This document shows positions 31,880 through 42,241 of a stretch of DNA of 51,794 bases, piece after piece. This DNA comes from JAKIYB01 sp964590255. GTDB lineage: Bacteria > Armatimonadota > Hebobacteria > CAIYQO01. The notes below the pieces were generated by a model, which was not told where the DNA came from, ran no database searches, and saw only the letters and a list, made by a program, of their open reading frames with translations. Numbering within the stretch: the first letter of the stretch is position 1; each line of letters starts with the position of its first letter. The translations under genes and the position numbers were made by a program. The stretch spans positions 1-51,794 of the forward strand of contig CAZPYA010000029.1 of NCBI GenBank assembly GCA_964590255.1, given 5' to 3'.

Positions 31880-34800
31880 ATGAAAGCTTGCCTGTTCCTC
31901 GCCGGGCTGCTACTGGTCGGCAGTGTCGCCCTCGCGGCCGGACCGGTGCCGCTGCTGGTGCTCACTGAAGAAGGCGCCATCGACGCCGAATACCAGCAAG
32001 AGCTGACGGCGGCCGGCTACGCGGTGACGGCGGCGCCGTTCACCAGTCGCCTCAGTGCCGAATATCTGCGGCAGTTCGGGGTGATTATCCTCTCGCGCCT
32101 GCCGTATGCCGGGCAGCAGTTTCAGGTGGGGGGCGAGCGACTGGCGCCGCTGGAGGCGAATATCGCGCTGATGCACGACTACATCGCCGCCGGCGGTGGG
32201 GTGGTGCTGGAACCGGCGATGAGCGAGTTCGGGGAAGCCTACTCGGAGACCTACAACGCCTTACTCAAGCGCTACGGCGCGGCGTATGTCACCCAGCAGT
32301 TGCGCGACGGCGTCGAGACGAAAGGCGCCTACGCGGCGGGGGAGATCGTCGGGAAATCGCCGCTGGCGAAGGGGCTGAAACACATCCTCTATCCCATCAA
32401 CGTCATGCGCTGGGATCACGCCTACTCCTGCACGCCGTTCACCGTGGCGGACAAGGCGTGGACGGTGCTGGCGCAGGGGAAAAAGACCGCCGGCACCCAC
32501 CAGGCGATCAGCAACAGCGAAGTCGGAGAACGGCTGACGGCGAACCGCGCGCTGTTCGCCGTGCGCGCGTTCGGCAAGGGTTTTCTGGCGGTGAGCGCCA
32601 TCCACAGCTACTACACCCTCACCCATGTGTCGTCAAAGGAGAAGAACCTGGGCGAGAATGACACCGGGGTCATCGACGGCATCGTGCTGCGCGGCGAAAA
32701 GGACGGGCGCCCCAGCAATTTCGGCGCGCTGCTCGATCGCGTCTACCGCGGCTTCGCCGCCAACAGTGCGAAGAATGGTCTGGCGCAGGGGCCGGCGCCC
32801 ATGCCGGAACAGCCGGAACGCCCGCCGCACAACCCGGTCATCGACTGGAGCACCGCGACGCCGCCGCCCACCTGGGCGCATAAGGTGCAGCGCGTCTACC
32901 ATGGCAGTACCGCGTATTACGACGAGTTGCCCGACCCGGCGACGACCGGTCCGATGCAGTATTTCACCGCGCTGGTGGGCGCGCGCACCGCCTACAGCAG
33001 CGGCACCGGCACGGTAGCCGAGTACCGCGCGGCGGCGCAGGCGGCCGGCTACCGCGCCATCTTCTTCACCGAGACGCTGGCGGATATCACGAAGGACGAA
33101 TGGACGCGGTTCGTCCAGGACTGCGAAGCCAACTCCGACGATACCTTCGTCTGCACGCCCGGCCTCGACCTCGTCGATTTCCAGGGCGGGCGCTACCTGG
33201 TGCTCGGGGCCAAGCGCTTCCCCGATCCCTCGTGGCTGACGCCGGACGGCACGCGGCTGCAGGCGGTGCGCATGCTGTCGCTGGGGTGGTTCGGGCATAT
33301 CGCCTCGGTACACCGCGCCGGCAAGGGGGCGCTGCACCCAAAGATGGTGAAGCACTTCCAGGGCATCACCGTCTTCACCTACGACACGAAAGGCAAGCTG
33401 GCGGATGACTCGCTATACGTCTACCAGTGGCAGATCTTCAGCGACTCGAATCCCATCCCCATCGCCGCGCATGAAGTGACCAGCCCGGCGGACGTGGCCA
33501 CGGCGGCGAAGAGCGGCTTCCAGCAGATGCTGCCCGCGCCCACGCTGGGCAAGGCCATCGAGTATTTCCGCTTCGGCTTCACCCATTACTTTGAATGCCC
33601 GCTGCGCTACTTCATCTCCGAAGGCCCGGTGCTGGACGGCTGGAGCATCCTGAATAAGGACATCGGTAAGCCGGAAGAGGGGCGCGACCATTACCGGCTG
33701 GGCATCGGCGTCACCGGCGCCGACCCCATCGCCGAGGTGCTGCTGTATGACGGCCTGGGCGTGGCCAGCCGCTGGACGCCCAACGCGAAGGAGTTCCGCA
33801 CGCTGGTCGACGGCCAGCACGAAATGCAGCACGAGTTTATGCTGCTGGCGAAGGACGCGAAGGGGCGGCGGGTGCTGTCGCCGGGCATTCGCACCGTCAG
33901 CAACAACTGGCGCCTGCGCTGCGGCGACCGCCAGAACTGGCTGGGCTCGATGATGATCTACACCGGCTGGCACAGCGGCCCGGTGCGACCGAGCGTGCCG
34001 ATGCGCAACGGCGTAACGGACGGGTTCGTCGCGCCTATTCTCGATTTCCCGTTTTTTAGCAATCACCTGCGCGTGGAAGACATGGACATGACCGCGCGCT
34101 ACCTGGACGCGCACTGGGAGCTGGTAGGCGGCGATGCCAAGGCCACCTACGCGGTGCGGCCGACCGACTTCATCGACACCCGCGCCCGCCTGACGGCATT
34201 CAATCCGAAGGCGCGCGATTTCGCGGCGCTGCGCATCGACCTCGACATCCGGCTGAAGCGTGACATCGAGCCGCAGATCAATAGCAAAGTCTACCCGATC
34301 ATCGCCGAGTGCACCGCGAAAAACGACCTGCTCATCCTGCCCAACCAGGAGCCGGTGAAAATCTCCGCGCAGAAGGCGCCGGTGGAATTGCCGGTGGGCA
34401 GCTACACGGGCGGGCTGGTGATTCTCACCCCGGGCCTGTGGCTGTCCGGACGGCAGATCGGCTTCCCCGCGCCGCCCGCCGACACGCTGACGCTGCCGGA
34501 AGGCACCGCGTATGCGGCCAGCTACCTGCTGCTGAAAGGCAGCCCGTTCCACTGGCGCGCCATGAACGCGGACCCGGAGGTGGATGCGAAAGCGCCCGCG
34601 GCGTTGGCGCTGATGGGCTTCCGCGGCAAAACGCCGTATACGCTGGCGCTCACCCGCGGCGCGCTGGAGGGCATTGCCCATACCGCGACATGCACGGCGA
34701 AGGACGGCGCCATCGCCGGCACGCTGACCGCCGGCGGCGCGCAGCCGGACTACCTGCCGCTGGTCATCCGCGGTCTCAATCCGCGCGTCCCGGCGGCGCT

Positions 34801-35095
34801 GTGGCGCTCCGACGCGCCGTGGTTGGATTATTTCGGCATCTTCAACGGCGCCGGCATGGTGCCGCTGAATGTTGATGCCACCGCCGACTTCTTCGCCGGC
34901 AACATCGCCACCTGCGATCCCGCGCTCTTCGTGCAGGTGGTGCAGTGGAGCGCGGATGCGGCCTGGTTCCGGGTGAACAACCCCACCAACCGCGACATCA
35001 CCACCACCTTCACCACCGCGCCGATTAAAGGATGCAAGGCGGTGAGTAAGCAGATCACCGTGAAGGCGGGGCAGATGGTGGAGGTGAAGGAGTAG
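31880..35095 (+). CDS. Large exported protein with amidotransferase-like and PHP-like regions
   Basis: This 1071-residue exported protein has the signal peptide MKACLFLAGLLLVGSVALAA, behind GGAGG (31868-31872, 7-base spacing to the ATG). Residues 25-300 resemble a class I amidotransferase/ThuA-like alpha/beta domain (PLLVLTEEGAIDAEYQQELT, FGVIILSRLPY), but no catalytic Cys-His pair is obvious. Residues about 350-560 have a layout like PHP phosphoesterases (VAEYRAAAQAAGYRAIFFTE, CEANSDDTFVCTPGLDLVD), but with few of the family's His ligands. The rest is beta-rich, ending in an immunoglobulin-like tail. No reliable function can be given. It faces the beta-propeller gene across a shared terminator. 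Confidence 0.75.
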   Translation: MKACLFLAGLLLVGSVALAAGPVPLLVLTEEGAIDAEYQQELTAAGYAVTAAPFTSRLSAEYLRQFGVIILSRLPYAGQQFQVGGERLAPLEANIALMHDYIAAGGGVVLEPAMSEFGEAYSETYNALLKRYGAAYVTQQLRDGVETKGAYAAGEIVGKSPLAKGLKHILYPINVMRWDHAYSCTPFTVADKAWTVLAQGKKTAGTHQAISNSEVGERLTANRALFAVRAFGKGFLAVSAIHSYYTLTHVSSKEKNLGENDTGVIDGIVLRGEKDGRPSNFGALLDRVYRGFAANSAKNGLAQGPAPMPEQPERPPHNPVIDWSTATPPPTWAHKVQRVYHGSTAYYDELPDPATTGPMQYFTALVGARTAYSSGTGTVAEYRAAAQAAGYRAIFFTETLADITKDEWTRFVQDCEANSDDTFVCTPGLDLVDFQGGRYLVLGAKRFPDPSWLTPDGTRLQAVRMLSLGWFGHIASVHRAGKGALHPKMVKHFQGITVFTYDTKGKLADDSLYVYQWQIFSDSNPIPIAAHEVTSPADVATAAKSGFQQMLPAPTLGKAIEYFRFGFTHYFECPLRYFISEGPVLDGWSILNKDIGKPEEGRDHYRLGIGVTGADPIAEVLLYDGLGVASRWTPNAKEFRTLVDGQHEMQHEFMLLAKDAKGRRVLSPGIRTVSNNWRLRCGDRQNWLGSMMIYTGWHSGPVRPSVPMRNGVTDGFVAPILDFPFFSNHLRVEDMDMTARYLDAHWELVGGDAKATYAVRPTDFIDTRARLTAFNPKARDFAALRIDLDIRLKRDIEPQINSKVYPIIAECTAKNDLLILPNQEPVKISAQKAPVELPVGSYTGGLVILTPGLWLSGRQIGFPAPPADTLTLPEGTAYAASYLLLKGSPFHWRAMNADPEVDAKAPAALALMGFRGKTPYTLALTRGALEGIAHTATCTAKDGAIAGTLTAGGAQPDYLPLVIRGLNPRVPAALWRSDAPWLDYFGIFNGAGMVPLNVDATADFFAGNIATCDPALFVQVVQWSADAAWFRVNNPTNRDITTTFTTAPIKGCKAVSKQITVKAGQMVEVKE

Positions 35096-35185
35096 GTTTG
35101 GGACTGTCCCCGCGCACGGCGCTCGCGGAATGAGCGGGCACCGTGTGCGATTTCGATGATATCTGTGAACGATCACGCCCGGTAT

Positions 35186-35234
35186 GGGACTGTCCCCCGC
35201 TTATCAGGTTGGCCTGAAGGCGGGGGACAGTCCC
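35186..35234. terminator. Bidirectional hairpin between convergent genes
   Basis: GGGACTGTCCCCCGC (35186-35200) and GCGGGGGACAGTCCC (35220-35234) form a perfect 15-bp stem with a 19-base loop. The stop codon of the minus-strand gene begins at the next base. A partial copy GGGACTGTCCCCGCG occurs near 35100. It probably serves both genes, although it is also a common dispersed repeat type. Confidence 0.75.
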
Positions 35235-37151
35235 CTAAATGCTCTCCACGAACCCATCCACCACTACTACCTCGCCGGTGCGGAAGAGGTAGAGGCTGCC
35301 GTCCTGCACCACGGCCTGGTGGAAGTCGCCGGTGGCGAGAAGGGTGCGGGTATCGGCGGCGGCGTCCCACAGCTCCAGGCGGTCGGCGATGCGGAGCAGG
35401 AAGCGGCCGGGCGCGCCGGCGGCGCTGATGCCCCAGGCGCCGTCGGGCAGCAGGCGCAGCGCGCCGAGGGTGAAGGCGCGGCTGTCGAGGATCGCCCACT
35501 GCTCGGTGGGATGGAGGGTGACCAGCCATTGGCCGTCGCCCAGCGGGCCGGCGATGTGGGCGCGGGTGGCGCCGGCGGGGGCGTCGAAAGACGCGCGCAC
35601 CGCCAGCGTCTCTGGATCGAACTGCGCCAGCACACACTGGTCGCGGCTCGGTAGGCAACTGTAGCAGTCGGCGCTGTTCGTCGTGGCGGCCAGCAGCATG
35701 CCCGTCGCCGTGTCAACGGCCAGCGAGACGATCTGCTGGTCGGGCAGCGGGTTCACCGCATAGCCGGCTTGCCCGGTGACGGTATCGTACCGTGCCAGCG
35801 TGGAACCGAGCAGCCCATACTCCGCGCTGCAGGCATAATACAGGCAGCGGCCGTCCGTGGCGTCGGCCACCGGGCGCATGCCGCCGGGGGGATCGGCCAC
35901 CACGCGCGGGTTCTCCGGGAAGTGCGGGTGGATCGCCGGGTCGTATTTCACCAGCTCGCCGCCGGTGTAGGCGGCCATGTAGATCTTCCCGCCCAGCGCC
36001 CACGTGCGCAGCACCTCGCCCACGCCCGGGGCGGCGCGGCCGCAGTCATACCCCGCTCCCGTACGCAAGTCCACCTCCCAGAAGCGCTGGGTGATGAATG
36101 GCGTGCCCAGCAGGCGATGCGCGTCGATGCGGCGCACGCAGTCCACGGCGCCGATGGCATCGGTGGGCAGCACGCGGCTCATTTCCAGCGTGCCGTCCAG
36201 CGCGTAGCGATAGAAGACGCCATATAGATTCACCGCGATGAGCTTGCCCGACGCGGTGAGGTTGGCGTTGAGCAAGTGGCTGTCCGGAATGGTGGCCACG
36301 CGGGTAACCGTGCCGCTGGCCAGGTCCCAGGCACGGATGACGGTGGCGCCGTCGTCCGCGGTGGCGCCGTAGGCGATTTCCTCCCGGCGGGCGAACCAGG
36401 AGGATTCCTCATTGGGCACCGGGCCGTCCGTCTGGATGGCGTTCGCCTGCGGATCGTACCATCCCTGCCCGGGCAGGTAGCGGCGTCCCCGGTCGTCGGC
36501 GATGGTGCGGAATTCGGCGGCGCCGTGGCCGGTGTCCGCCAGCGTTCCGGCGGCGGGATCCCAGCGCAGCAGCGCGGAGCGCGGGCAATCGAGCACGATG
36601 CTATACGTGCCGTCGCCGTTGGGGAAGGAGTGGCGCATATAGTGCGCGGGTGAGATGTCCTCGAAAACCCGCGCCGCGTGTGTATGCGTATCGAAGGCAA
36701 AGCCGACCGTGCCCGGCCCGCCCCACGGGAAGGCGGCGGCGAAGAGCAGGCCGGTGGCGGGATCGTAGGCCATGCCCTGGAAGACCAGTGCCGCCGGCGC
36801 GCCGGTGGGATACTCCTGATAATCGCCGGTGCTCACCGTCAGCCGCACCACGCGGTCCAGCGAGCCGCACAGCCAGAGGGTGTCGTCATCGACGGCCACC
36901 GCGCTGTAAAAACCCGGGTGCCGGGGCGGGAAGCGGTAGATGCGGAAGGCGCCGGTCTCGCTCACCAGCGCCGCGGTGGCGCCGCTGGCGGCGTTCCAGG
37001 TAGAAATCCAGAACCACTCGGTCCCGTCCGCATCGGCGCGCACGCGGATGAGCGGCGTGTTGATGAACGGGTCGCGCGTGGGCGGCACCGGCGCGCGCAG
37101 CACGCTGGCGCCCGGACGGGGGACGAGGGTGAATTCCGGTGACGTGGTCAT
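35235..37151 (-). CDS. Cytoplasmic beta-propeller-like protein
   Basis: This is a 638-residue protein. ATG 37151 is chosen because GGGAGAA lies 9 bases before it; a longer upstream reading has no ribosome-binding site and would overlap the kinase gene. No signal peptide is visible. The sequence is a series of ~45-residue beta-rich units with D-x-x-T-G and W-D-x-A-T turns (YDPATGLLFAAAF, WDLASGTVTRVAT, VDTATGMLLAAT, WDAAADTRTLLAT). This pattern resembles YVTN/SMP-30-type beta propellers. A CxxC-like SADCYSCLPSRDQC segment occurs near residue 490. The ligand or partner is unknown. It may be a sugar-lactonase-like or scaffold protein. Confidence 0.75.
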   Translation of the reverse strand: MTTSPEFTLVPRPGASVLRAPVPPTRDPFINTPLIRVRADADGTEWFWISTWNAASGATAALVSETGAFRIYRFPPRHPGFYSAVAVDDDTLWLCGSLDRVVRLTVSTGDYQEYPTGAPAALVFQGMAYDPATGLLFAAAFPWGGPGTVGFAFDTHTHAARVFEDISPAHYMRHSFPNGDGTYSIVLDCPRSALLRWDPAAGTLADTGHGAAEFRTIADDRGRRYLPGQGWYDPQANAIQTDGPVPNEESSWFARREEIAYGATADDGATVIRAWDLASGTVTRVATIPDSHLLNANLTASGKLIAVNLYGVFYRYALDGTLEMSRVLPTDAIGAVDCVRRIDAHRLLGTPFITQRFWEVDLRTGAGYDCGRAAPGVGEVLRTWALGGKIYMAAYTGGELVKYDPAIHPHFPENPRVVADPPGGMRPVADATDGRCLYYACSAEYGLLGSTLARYDTVTGQAGYAVNPLPDQQIVSLAVDTATGMLLAATTNSADCYSCLPSRDQCVLAQFDPETLAVRASFDAPAGATRAHIAGPLGDGQWLVTLHPTEQWAILDSRAFTLGALRLLPDGAWGISAAGAPGRFLLRIADRLELWDAAADTRTLLATGDFHQAVVQDGSLYLFRTGEVVVVDGFVESI

Positions 37152-37256
37152 AACAGGTTCTCCCGCAGAACAGGTTCGACCAGCGAGACGTTTCTCCTGC
37201 CCGAACGTAGTCTCGGCAGGACATTGGCCCGGTCGCCACGAATTTGCATATTGGTC

Positions 37257-40200
37257 ATGCATGACATTAACGTCGTCATCTTCTTTGCCACGGCATTGGT
37301 GCTGTTGTGGTGCGGCTGGTACGCCTGGGCTGTGAACCACAGCGCGGCATCTAACCGCGCCCTGCTGGCGTTGTGCGTCCTGCTGGCGCTGGGCAATGCC
37401 ACCCAGGCGCTCGTGCATGTCTCCGTCACGCTGGCAGACTGTATCCGCTGGACCCAGATTTCCGGCATCGGCTGGTCGCTGTATCCCGCGGTGGCGGTGC
37501 ATGCCGCGCTGGAAGTCTCGCGCAGTACTGTGGTACGCGGCTGGCGCTGGCTGGTGTTGTGCTTGTATGCGGTCGGCGCGGTCTTCCTCGCCTATAGTTT
37601 CACCACCACGATGGGCGTCGCCCACTTCGTGCAGGACCCCGTCACGCTTAGCCTCACCCCCGTCTATTCCACGACGCCCTGGGACCTGGCCTACAGCGTC
37701 TACCAGTATCTGGCCGCCGGGACGGCGCTGGGGGTGATCTGGCTGTGGGGCGTGCGCTCCAACCGGCGGCGCGAGCGCAAGCAGGCGGAAGTGATTCTGT
37801 TCGCCGGCTGTATCGCCATCGTCATTGACATTATCCGCTTTTATGCCGTATCGCTGTATCCGGGATTGAGTGCGCGCTTCTCGCTGGCCTGGGCCTTCGA
37901 GCACCTCTTTTTCGCCGCGGGCCTTACCTATGCCATCACCCAGCACCGCTTCATAGTGCCCACGGCGAACCTGGCGGCGAATTACATCATTACCCATGTG
38001 AAAGATCTGGTGGTGCTGACCGCCGAAGACGGCGCCATCCTGCAGGTCAATCCCACCGCCATGCGCCTGCTGGGGTGGGGCAGCAACGAACTGGTGGGAC
38101 GCAAGCTCACGGAACTCTTTCGCTACACCGACGACAGCCCTGTGCAGTGGCCGCTGCCCGGCTGCTCCCTGGCATCGTCGGCGGAGTTGGACGTGCTGTT
38201 CCGCACGCGGGTGGGCGAGGAGATTCCTACCGCCGTCACCGGCTCATACCTGCGCGACGCCTACGGCGACATGGTGGGCATCATCGTCATCGGCACCGAC
38301 CTGCGGCAGACCTACCAGCTCCGGCACGAGATTGCCGAGCGCATCGCCGCCGACGAGAAACTGCGACGCGCCTACGAAACCATGGAATCGCTGGTGCAGC
38401 AGCGCACGGAAGAACTGGCGCATGCCAATGCCGAGCTGATCGAGGAGATCGCTGAGCGCGAACGGGCCGAGCAGGCGCTGCGCGCGAGCCAGAAGAAATT
38501 CCAGGATCTGTTCGAGCACATGAATGAGGGCGTCGATCTATGCCAGGTGGTACGCGACGAATCCGGCGCGGTGATCGATTGGCTCAATCTAGAGATGAAT
38601 CCGGCGATGGATCGCCTGCTGGAGCAGGAGCCGGGATCGGGGATCGGGAAGCTTGCCAGCGTGATGCTCGGTCCGACACGGGTGTCCCGCTATCTGCGCT
38701 ATATCTCCCATGTGACGAATACCGGTCAGCCGATGACCTTCGAAGCCTACACCCCGGACTTGAATAAGCATCTAATAATCTCGATGATATTGGTGCAACC
38801 GGAACTGTTCGCGATCATCACCATGGATATCACCGAGCGCAAGGAAGCGATTCTGCGCCTGCGGGAGAGCGAGGAAAAATATCGCGGCCTGTTCGAGCAT
38901 ATGAGCGAAGGCGTCACCTTGAATGAGTTGATGCTCAACGAACAGGGCGAGGTGGTCGACTGGGTGGTGCGCGAAGCCAATTCCATGATCGCGCGGTTGT
39001 TTGACCAGTCAGTCGAGGAACTGGTCGGCCGACGTGCCAGCGCGTTGTTTGACCCCGAGCATTTCGCGCGCTTCGGGCCTGCCGTCGCCGCCGCGGCTGA
39101 AGGCCGCCATGCCCAGACGCTGGAGTTCTACAGCGCCGTATTTCGCCGCCACCTGGAGATCTCACTCTTCGCCATCGAGCCCGGCACCGTCGCCATGGTG
39201 GTGATGGATATCACCGCGCGCAAGGAGGCCGAAGCGGCGCTGCACGGGCGGGAAGAAGAGTTGCAGGTGATGTTTAACGCGCCGGTGGGCGTGGCGATGC
39301 TGCTGAACAAGCAAGGCACGATTCTAGCCATCAACGAACCGGGCGCCCAGCGTTTCAACCGGACGGCGACGGAACTGGTTGGCACCTATGCCTACGATCT
39401 GCTGGAACCGGCGCTGGCCGCCAGCCGCAAGCGCGAAATCGACAAGGCCTTTGACACCGGTGAAATAGTGTGTTATGAGGATGAGCGCAACGACCGGGTG
39501 CTCGCGCATACGAATATTCCGGTGCGCGATGCCCAGGGCCGGGTGACGCGCGTGGCGGTGTTCGTGCAGGATATCACCGCGCGCACGCGGGCGGAAGCCG
39601 CCTTGCGCGACAGCGAGGAAAAGTACCGGGCGCTCACCGAGACATCCACCGACATCATCATGCGCTTCGACCGGGACTTCCGGCATATTTACGTGAATGC
39701 GGCGGTCGAGCGGGTGACGGGCCTGCCGCCGGAGGCTTTTTTCGCGAAGACGCACCGGGAACTGGGCTATCCGCCGGTGATGTGCGACTTCTACGAGCGC
39801 TATATCGCGCAGGTGTTCGAGACCGGGCAGGCGGCGGATATCCAGTTCGACTTCGTGGGCAAGCACGGCCGCGTCTACTTCGACTGGCGCCTCTTTCCGG
39901 AGTTTGCCGACGACGGCCATGTCCGGTCGGTGATTACCTCCGCGCGCGATATTACCGCGCTGAAAGAGGCCGAGCACGCGCTGCGCACCAGCGAGGAGCG
40001 CTTCCGCCGCATCGTCGAAACCTTCCCCGGCATGATCTGGATGACGAAGGCCGACCCGGACTACTCGGCGAGCTTCCTGAGCGACCAGGTTGAAGCGATT
40101 TTCGGCTATCCGAAGGAGGAATTCCTCTCTGGGCGTCTGCACTTCACCGATATCGTCTTCCCCGAGGAGCTGGAGCGGGTGAACGCGGCGGTGGAGACGG

Positions 40201-41435
40201 CGCTGGCCACGCGCCAGGCGTATTCGGTCGAGCTGCGCTTCCGTCATAAAACCGGGCGCACGGTGTGGGTGATGGAGATCGGCGCCGGCGTGTATGACGA
40301 GCACGACAACTTGCTCTACCTCATCGGCTCGGTGCTGGACATCACCGAGCGCAAGCGAGCGGAATCGGCGTTGCAGGAGAGCGAATGGCAGTACCAGGCG
40401 CTGTTCGCGCATATGAATGAAGGCTTTATGCTCTGCGAGATGGTCTACGATGCGGCGGGGCATCCCGTGGACTGGATCGTCAGGCAGGTGAACCCGGCAT
40501 TTGCAGCGATGCTCGGATACACCCAGACGGGGGTGGTCGGGGAGCACGGCAGCACGATCTTCGGTTCCACGGATGCCATCGCGCCGCTGCTGGCCACCTG
40601 CGCCCACGTGGCGGAAACGGGAGTGCCGGCGCGCTTCGATGCCGAACTGACCACCCGGGACAAACACTGCGTGGTGTCCGCCTTCTCGCCGCGCATCGGA
40701 CGCTTCGCCGCCATCTTCTACGACATCACCGCGCGCAAGCAGGCGGAAGAGCAGGTGCGGGTGTATCAGCGCGAGCTGCTGGAGCTGGCCTCCGAGCTGT
40801 CGCTGGCCGAAGAGCGTGAGCGTCGTCGCATCGCGACCGATCTGCATGACTCGATCATTCAGAATCTGGCGCTCGTGCAGATCATGCTCGGGGCGCTGCG
40901 CGCGCAGGCAAGCGAGGCGCTGACCGCATCTTTCGATGACGTGCGGACGCTGCTGACCTCTTCCATCCAGAGCGCGCGTACGCTCACCTTCGAGCTCAGC
41001 CCGCCGGTACTCTACGAGCTGGGCCTGGCCTCCGCGCTGGAGTGGCTCGGTGAACAGATGCAGCAGCGGCACGGTCTGCCGGTATCAGTGCGCATCCTCA
41101 GCCACTTCCGCTTGCCGAACGATAATATCCGCGCTTTTCTCTTCTCCGCCGCGCGCGAGCTGGTGATGAACGTAGTCAAGCACGCCCGGGCGACGCAGGT
41201 GACGATCACGATGGACAAGCAGGACGACACCGTCATCATCACCATCGAGGACGATGGCATCGGCTTCGATCAAGCGCTGGTCGAAGCGCGTCGGGGCGGC
41301 TATGGCCTGTTCAGTATTCGTGAACGTCTGCGGCACATTGGCGGGACGTTCACCATCGAATCGCGGCCGGGCGCCGGCACGCGCGTAACCCTGACCGCGC
41401 CGCTGCCCGCGGTGGCGGCTCTTGTGGAGATGTAA
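37257..41435 (+). CDS. Multi-PAS sensor histidine kinase (7TM input, NarL-type)
   Basis: This is a 1392-residue membrane sensor. Residues 1-230 form a seven-helix N-terminal input domain of the histidine-kinase 7TM type. Seven PAS units follow, including three near-copies of F-x-H-M-N/S-E-G (FEHMNEGVDLCQVV, FEHMSEGVTLNELM, FAHMNEGFMLCEMV). The kinase core is HisKA_3: EERERRRIATDLHDSIIQNL with the phospho-accepting H1197. The ATPase domain shows NVVKHARATQVTITM (N box), IEDDGIGFD (G1) and GGYGLFSIRERLRHIGG (G2). It autophosphorylates and passes phosphate to the regulator encoded 3 bases later. ATG 37257 lacks a ribosome-binding site. The upstream TTGGCC/CATATT pair suggests a weak, possibly nearly leaderless promoter. 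The signal is unknown. Confidence 0.9.
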   Translation: MHDINVVIFFATALVLLWCGWYAWAVNHSAASNRALLALCVLLALGNATQALVHVSVTLADCIRWTQISGIGWSLYPAVAVHAALEVSRSTVVRGWRWLVLCLYAVGAVFLAYSFTTTMGVAHFVQDPVTLSLTPVYSTTPWDLAYSVYQYLAAGTALGVIWLWGVRSNRRRERKQAEVILFAGCIAIVIDIIRFYAVSLYPGLSARFSLAWAFEHLFFAAGLTYAITQHRFIVPTANLAANYIITHVKDLVVLTAEDGAILQVNPTAMRLLGWGSNELVGRKLTELFRYTDDSPVQWPLPGCSLASSAELDVLFRTRVGEEIPTAVTGSYLRDAYGDMVGIIVIGTDLRQTYQLRHEIAERIAADEKLRRAYETMESLVQQRTEELAHANAELIEEIAERERAEQALRASQKKFQDLFEHMNEGVDLCQVVRDESGAVIDWLNLEMNPAMDRLLEQEPGSGIGKLASVMLGPTRVSRYLRYISHVTNTGQPMTFEAYTPDLNKHLIISMILVQPELFAIITMDITERKEAILRLRESEEKYRGLFEHMSEGVTLNELMLNEQGEVVDWVVREANSMIARLFDQSVEELVGRRASALFDPEHFARFGPAVAAAAEGRHAQTLEFYSAVFRRHLEISLFAIEPGTVAMVVMDITARKEAEAALHGREEELQVMFNAPVGVAMLLNKQGTILAINEPGAQRFNRTATELVGTYAYDLLEPALAASRKREIDKAFDTGEIVCYEDERNDRVLAHTNIPVRDAQGRVTRVAVFVQDITARTRAEAALRDSEEKYRALTETSTDIIMRFDRDFRHIYVNAAVERVTGLPPEAFFAKTHRELGYPPVMCDFYERYIAQVFETGQAADIQFDFVGKHGRVYFDWRLFPEFADDGHVRSVITSARDITALKEAEHALRTSEERFRRIVETFPGMIWMTKADPDYSASFLSDQVEAIFGYPKEEFLSGRLHFTDIVFPEELERVNAAVETALATRQAYSVELRFRHKTGRTVWVMEIGAGVYDEHDNLLYLIGSVLDITERKRAESALQESEWQYQALFAHMNEGFMLCEMVYDAAGHPVDWIVRQVNPAFAAMLGYTQTGVVGEHGSTIFGSTDAIAPLLATCAHVAETGVPARFDAELTTRDKHCVVSAFSPRIGRFAAIFYDITARKQAEEQVRVYQRELLELASELSLAEERERRRIATDLHDSIIQNLALVQIMLGALRAQASEALTASFDDVRTLLTSSIQSARTLTFELSPPVLYELGLASALEWLGEQMQQRHGLPVSVRILSHFRLPNDNIRAFLFSAARELVMNVVKHARATQVTITMDKQDDTVIITIEDDGIGFDQALVEARRGGYGLFSIRERLRHIGGTFTIESRPGAGTRVTLTAPLPAVAALVEM

Positions 41436-41437
41436 CC

Positions 41438-42091
41438 ATGCCGGTCGAGATACTCATTGCCGACGATCACCAGATTGTGCGCCAGGGCCTGCGCGGCCTG
41501 CTCGCGCAGGAAGCGGATTTTACCGTCATTGCCGAGGCGGAGGACGGCCGGGACGCGGTGCGCCTGGCCTGCGAGCTGTCGCCCGACGTCGTCATCATCG
41601 ATGTCGGCATGCCGGAGCTGAATGGCATCGACGCCACCCGGCAACTGCTGGCGGATTGCCCCGGCGCGCGGGTGGTGGGCCTATCCATGCACGCCGATCG
41701 ACGCTTTGTCACTGAGATGCTGAAGGCGGGCGCCATGGGCTACCTGCTGAAAGACTGCGCCTTTGAAGAGCTGGTAACGGCTATCCGCACGGTGCTGCAC
41801 GACAAGATCTATCTCAGCCCGCGCATCAACGAGCAGGTGATCCTCGAATACGTCGCCCACCTGCAGCGCGCCGAAGCCACTGTCTTCACCCTGCTTAGCC
41901 CCCGTGCGCGCGAAGTGCTGCAGCTCATCGCCGAAGGTGCCACGGTGAAGGAAATCGCCGAGCAGCTCTGCATCAGCGTGAAGACGGTGGAAACCTACCG
42001 CGCGCAGGTGATGGAGAAACTCGACCTGCACAGTGTCGCCGAACTGACGAAATATGCCATTCGCGAGGGCTTAACCTCCTTGGGTGACTGA
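41438..42091 (+). CDS. NarL/FixJ-family response regulator
   Basis: This is a 217-residue DNA-binding partner of the kinase encoded immediately upstream. The receiver domain has the acidic pair D9/D10 (ILIADDHQ), the phospho-accepting D55 (VVIIDVGMPE), the switch Ser in VVGLSMHAD (S83) and K105 (GYLLKD). The C-terminal LuxR-type helix-turn-helix is LSPRAREVLQLIAEG then TVKEIAEQLCISVKTVETYR (about residues 150-195). The start is 2 bases after the kinase stop, so the two are translated together. A terminator hairpin lies 150 bases after the stop. Confidence 0.95.
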   Translation: MPVEILIADDHQIVRQGLRGLLAQEADFTVIAEAEDGRDAVRLACELSPDVVIIDVGMPELNGIDATRQLLADCPGARVVGLSMHADRRFVTEMLKAGAMGYLLKDCAFEELVTAIRTVLHDKIYLSPRINEQVILEYVAHLQRAEATVFTLLSPRAREVLQLIAEGATVKEIAEQLCISVKTVETYRAQVMEKLDLHSVAELTKYAIREGLTSLGD

Positions 42092-42241
42092 TATACCGTT
42101 TGCATGCGCGAAATCTCCGGTTTTTCGAAGGGCGATATCAGGGATTCCCCGATAGGCCGCTTGCCGGGGGCGATATATACTACATGTAATGACGAGGGCG
42201 CTGACAGACTCGTCAGCACGGACGATTTCACCAGGATGGTT

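Noticed and set aside
33413..35176. Antisense frame of 587 codons under the large exported protein
   Set aside because: Same composition artefact; the + strand has a signal peptide and good start signals.
39324..41072. Antisense frame of 582 codons under the histidine kinase
   Set aside because: The + strand encodes clear PAS and kinase motifs; the antisense product has none.
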